Below are positions 60,866-64,000 of a stretch of DNA of 64,000 nt, piece after piece. The translations under genes were made by a program, and so were the position numbers. Source of the DNA: Companilactobacillus heilongjiangensis. GTDB lineage: Bacteria; Bacillota; Bacilli; Lactobacillales; Lactobacillaceae. Under the pieces are notes generated by a model, which worked only from the letters and a program-made list of their open reading frames with translations, did not search any database and was not told the origin of the DNA. Numbering within the stretch: position 1 is the first letter of the stretch; each line of letters opens with the position of its first letter. The stretch is from positions 2,294,001 to 2,358,000 of the forward strand of contig NZ_CP012559.1 in the NCBI RefSeq assembly GCF_000831645.3, written 5' to 3'.

Positions 60866-62056
60866 ATGAAACTTTTACATACAGCTGACTGGCATATTGG
60901 TCGAACATTAAATGCACTGTCTCTTTTGGACGAACAAAAGCATGCCTTTGAGCAAATATTACAAATTGCTAAAGATGAACACGTTGATGGCGTTGTTATT
61001 GCGGGTGATATTTATGACCGCGCCATCCCTAATCCCGAGGCCGTAACTGCCTTAGATAAAATGCTTCGTGAAATAAATTTGGAAAACAACATCCCTATTT
61101 ATGCTATTTCTGGTAATCACGACAGCGCCAAGCGGCTCAACTATGGTCGTGAATGGATGGAACACACTAATTTTCACCTAAATACCCTTCTAAAAGAAGC
61201 CTTTACACCAGTTGAGACTGACGAGGCTCAACTTTTTCTATTGCCATTTTTTGATCCAATCGATGCCCGTGTTTACTACAAAGAGCAAGGACTCCCCGAT
61301 GAAGAAGTTAAAAGTATTACAACAATCAGTGATGCCATGAATTTAGTCGTCAGCGATATGGTGAAATTATTCGACAAAAATAAGAAACATATCTTGATAA
61401 CCCACTTTGCTGTCACTCCTCATAAAGATGAAGAGATTGACCTTACTAGTGAAACTACGTCTAAAGTCGGTGGTTTAGCCACATTAACCGCTGATCAATT
61501 CCAAGCTTTCGATTATGTAATGCTTGGTCATATTCATACCCGTTTTGCCTCCCCAAGTGAGACTATCCGTTATTCTGGTAGTCCTGTTAAGTTCAATATC
61601 AAAGAAGCACGTCTCAAAAATAAAGCTAAAGGTGTCGATATCGTTACCATTGACGATTCTGGTATTACACGTGAATTCAAACCTTTAACACCAAAAACTG
61701 ATTTAATTGTCCTCGAAGAGAATTGGCAAACTCTCTGTGATGCTGACTTTTACAAACAACAACCAGTTAATAAAGATTGGTTTGCGATAACTATTAAAGA
61801 TTTTGACCGTAGTGAACACATTCAGACTAATATCCGTGCTGAGTTGCAAAAACGTTATGGAACAATTGTCGAATTAGATTATCAAGTCAATCAAGACAAA
61901 AATGATTTACAGCACGTTGCAGTCAATATCAATGAAATCAGCCCTGAAGAAACGGTCGACAAATTTTTTCAAACTATTACCGGCAAGGACTTATCAACTA
62001 AACAAAAGAACATTGTTGAGACTATCTTCAATGAAGTAGAAAGAGAGCACAAATGA
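60866..62056 (+). CDS. sbcD: nuclease subunit SbcD
   Basis: 396 residues from ATG 60866, preceded by GGAGG; the ORF start at 60842 has none. Metallophosphatase motifs LLHTADWHIGRTLN, VIAGDIYDRAIP, AISGNHDSAKR and VMLGHIHTRF. With SbcC it forms the Mre11/Rad50-type complex that opens DNA hairpins and blocked ends. The stop overlaps the sbcC start by four bases. Confidence 0.96.
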   Translation: MKLLHTADWHIGRTLNALSLLDEQKHAFEQILQIAKDEHVDGVVIAGDIYDRAIPNPEAVTALDKMLREINLENNIPIYAISGNHDSAKRLNYGREWMEHTNFHLNTLLKEAFTPVETDEAQLFLLPFFDPIDARVYYKEQGLPDEEVKSITTISDAMNLVVSDMVKLFDKNKKHILITHFAVTPHKDEEIDLTSETTSKVGGLATLTADQFQAFDYVMLGHIHTRFASPSETIRYSGSPVKFNIKEARLKNKAKGVDIVTIDDSGITREFKPLTPKTDLIVLEENWQTLCDADFYKQQPVNKDWFAITIKDFDRSEHIQTNIRAELQKRYGTIVELDYQVNQDKNDLQHVAVNINEISPEETVDKFFQTITGKDLSTKQKNIVETIFNEVEREHK

Positions 62057-64000
62057 AACCAATTTACTTAGAAATCAATAATTTTGGACCTCATGCACAC
62101 TCAGTTATCGACTTTCGAAAACTTGATGAATCACCAATTTTCTTAATTGGTGGCGATACTGGTGCTGGAAAATCGACTATCTTTGATGCTATGACTTATG
62201 CTCTCTTCAACACTACAACTAGTGATCGTGATGCTAGAGAAATGCGCAGCCAGTTTGCTGGTCCCAAAGATATTACAAAAGTCATTTTCTACTTTGAACA
62301 AAGTGGCAAAATTTATAAAATCGAACGTACACCACTCCAAGTACTAGCCAAAGAACGCGGTACCGGTAATACCACCCGAAATCCCACAGCCAATTTATCA
62401 GTTGTCGAAGATGTCGGTGGTATTGAAGTTGAAAGTATTGCATCAAAACCAGCCGATGTCGGAATCTCTATTACTGAAATTCTCAACTTAAACGCTGATC
62501 AATTTAAGAAGATTATTCTGCTACCACAAAATGATTTCTCAGAATTTTTGAAATCTAACACCAACGACAAAGAAAAAATTCTCAAAAAAATCTTCGGTAC
62601 TCAATTATTCACCGACTTTACAACTAAATTGAAAGACCATTTTGATGCAGCTAATGCTAAATCAACTGATTTTAATAACGAATTAAAGTCGCAAACTGAA
62701 TCTCCTGTTTGGTCTGATGAAGAACAGACAGAATTATCGAAGACTACCAACGACCAATTGACCGTTGTCCTGAAAGGATACCTAGACCAACGTCAAACTA
62801 ATTTAGTTAACGCTCAAGCAGCCGAAAAGAAAATTGATGCTGAATATGAAACTGCCGACAACAAATACCGTGCAGCCGAAACCATCAAAAACAACTTTGA
62901 AAGTTTAGCTGAATCCGAACAGGAATATAAAACTAAAATCATCGACCAAACTCAAGATATCAAGTTAAAACAAACTCATATTGACGAATTAACCTGGGCC
63001 CAACCACTCCGTGAGACTGTTCGTGACCTTGATAAAATTACAACTGAACAAAAAGAAACTGCTAAAGATGAGCAAACATTCACTCAAAAATTAACAGCTT
63101 CTCAAAATGAATTGGATCAATCAAAAAAATCATTTACTAAGCTCAATTCTCAAACTAAAGAATTTGATAGCAAAAACGAGCAAGTTCAAAAGTTAAGCGT
63201 GGTTATATCAAAAGTCCAAGATATTGAAAATATTAAAAAGGCACTAGCTAAACTCAAACCCCAATTGGAACAAGCTCAACTTAACCTAACCTCTCAAACT
63301 GAGGCCGTTGAAAAAATCAAGCAGGAGATTGAAACCAAGAAACAAAGTGCCACTGATTCAGAATCCTTAAATAACCAAAAAGATAAATTAAATAACGAGA
63401 AGAACAATATCAGCGACACGCTCACTCCCTTGGCTAACAAACGTGACACAACCATTGCTGAAGCTCAACGACTTCAAGAACGACTTAAGAAATTAACCGC
63501 TGAAGCCGAGACCAAAAAATTGACACTTGCTAAAGCTAAGGCAGTCTATCAAGAAAAGATTAAAACCAGACAGACATTAATGATTGCCCAATTACGTCAA
63601 GAACTTGAAAATGGCCAACCCTGTGCTGTCTGTGGATCCACCGACCACCCTTATGCTGAACATGTAGTTACTGCTGATGAGGCCGGACTACGAAAGTCTA
63701 TGGATGAAGTTGATGACTCTCAAAAAGCCTATGCTGCAGCTGACAATGCCGTTAAAGAAATCAATCAAACATTAGATGACCTATCCGCTGAATTCAGTCA
63801 AAAGCAACTTGAATCAGTCGAGGCACTAAGAAATCTTTCATCTAAATATAATGAATTACTTGAAACGGTAAGTATCGACTTACCAGCTGAATTTGATATG
63901 GAAAAGATTCGTGACCAATTCCAAATTACACTTGATGAAATAAACAAAGAACTAAAAGCTGCTCAAAAATTAAAGCAAGAAATTCAAGCTTTGGAACAAC
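62053..64000 (+). CDS. sbcC: nuclease ATPase subunit SbcC, 3' part cut by window edge
   Basis: 649 codons are visible of an expected ~1040. Starts MKPIYLEINNFGPHAHSVID, Walker A GGDTGAGKST, Q-loop LLPQNDFSEFLKS, then long coiled coil. The zinc-hook motif CAVCGS is encoded near 63620. The frame stays open to the window edge. Rad50-like ATPase of the SbcCD complex. Hairpin-cutting activity is of interest here because the region contains many long inverted repeats. Confidence 0.95.
   Translation, partial: MKPIYLEINNFGPHAHSVIDFRKLDESPIFLIGGDTGAGKSTIFDAMTYALFNTTTSDRDAREMRSQFAGPKDITKVIFYFEQSGKIYKIERTPLQVLAKERGTGNTTRNPTANLSVVEDVGGIEVESIASKPADVGISITEILNLNADQFKKIILLPQNDFSEFLKSNTNDKEKILKKIFGTQLFTDFTTKLKDHFDAANAKSTDFNNELKSQTESPVWSDEEQTELSKTTNDQLTVVLKGYLDQRQTNLVNAQAAEKKIDAEYETADNKYRAAETIKNNFESLAESEQEYKTKIIDQTQDIKLKQTHIDELTWAQPLRETVRDLDKITTEQKETAKDEQTFTQKLTASQNELDQSKKSFTKLNSQTKEFDSKNEQVQKLSVVISKVQDIENIKKALAKLKPQLEQAQLNLTSQTEAVEKIKQEIETKKQSATDSESLNNQKDKLNNEKNNISDTLTPLANKRDTTIAEAQRLQERLKKLTAEAETKKLTLAKAKAVYQEKIKTRQTLMIAQLRQELENGQPCAVCGSTDHPYAEHVVTADEAGLRKSMDEVDDSQKAYAAADNAVKEINQTLDDLSAEFSQKQLESVEALRNLSSKYNELLETVSIDLPAEFDMEKIRDQFQITLDEINKELKAAQKLKQEIQALEQ

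Overview
The window looks like a low-GC Gram-positive chromosome of the family Lactobacillaceae. Supporting signs are a 16S-Ile-Ala-23S-5S operon with an anti-Shine-Dalgarno sequence, AGGAGG-type ribosome sites, CcpA (cre) boxes, a LexA box of the Bacillus/Lactobacillus type, class III fructose-bisphosphatase, two GH65 disaccharide phosphorylases and an Opp peptide transporter. A Companilactobacillus-type organism is a guess from gene content only. No prophage, complete IS element or CRISPR array was seen.

Layout. 0-8 kb: end of an aldo/keto reductase gene, a PadR regulator with a drug exporter, a Fur-family regulator, an OmpR-type two-component system, and fbp. 7.7-8.5 kb: a tandem cluster of very small single-helix membrane proteins, one frameshifted. 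9-19.5 kb: two paralogous AMP-forming acid ligases attached to a sulfonate/taurine-type ABC transporter that is split over two convergent operons (ligase-permease-ATPase on +, acyltransferase-ligase-binding protein on -). Between them lie an Flp-like Crp/Fnr regulator, a His-rich cytosolic protein, a SecB-like protein and an oxidoreductase remnant. 20-23 kb: argGH. 23-34 kb: sugar island with two GH65 phosphorylases, ROK kinase, 6-phospho-beta-glucosidase, PTS IIC and an RpiR regulator. 36-42 kb: oppDFBCA. 42-48 kb: small redox and acetylation genes. 48-53.4 kb: rRNA operon on - with three promoters. 54-64 kb: housekeeping genes (cyclophilin, MscS, tex, pepD, sbcDC).

The most unusual content is non-coding. 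At least twelve full copies of a ~175-195 bp element (family A) and three of a second one (family B) are scattered between genes from 3 to 46.7 kb. Family A has a long outer stem closed over three hairpins. The outer arms and one apical stem differ widely in sequence between copies, yet stay self-complementary within each copy, so structure is conserved more than sequence. Five copies (four A, one B) lie between a stop codon and that gene's terminator, so they are probably transcribed as 3' UTRs. Several solo ends and an internally deleted copy also occur. I do not recognise either family as a named element.

Regulatory sites add a second layer. Two distant aldo/keto reductase genes share a MerR-type promoter with a 19-bp spacer and a TAGAGT-type dyad. 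A perfect Crp/Fnr-type palindrome lies between the Flp-like regulator and the His-rich protein gene. cre boxes cover the fbp and PTS promoters, a LexA box precedes sbcDC, and a perfect dyad sits inside the padR promoter.
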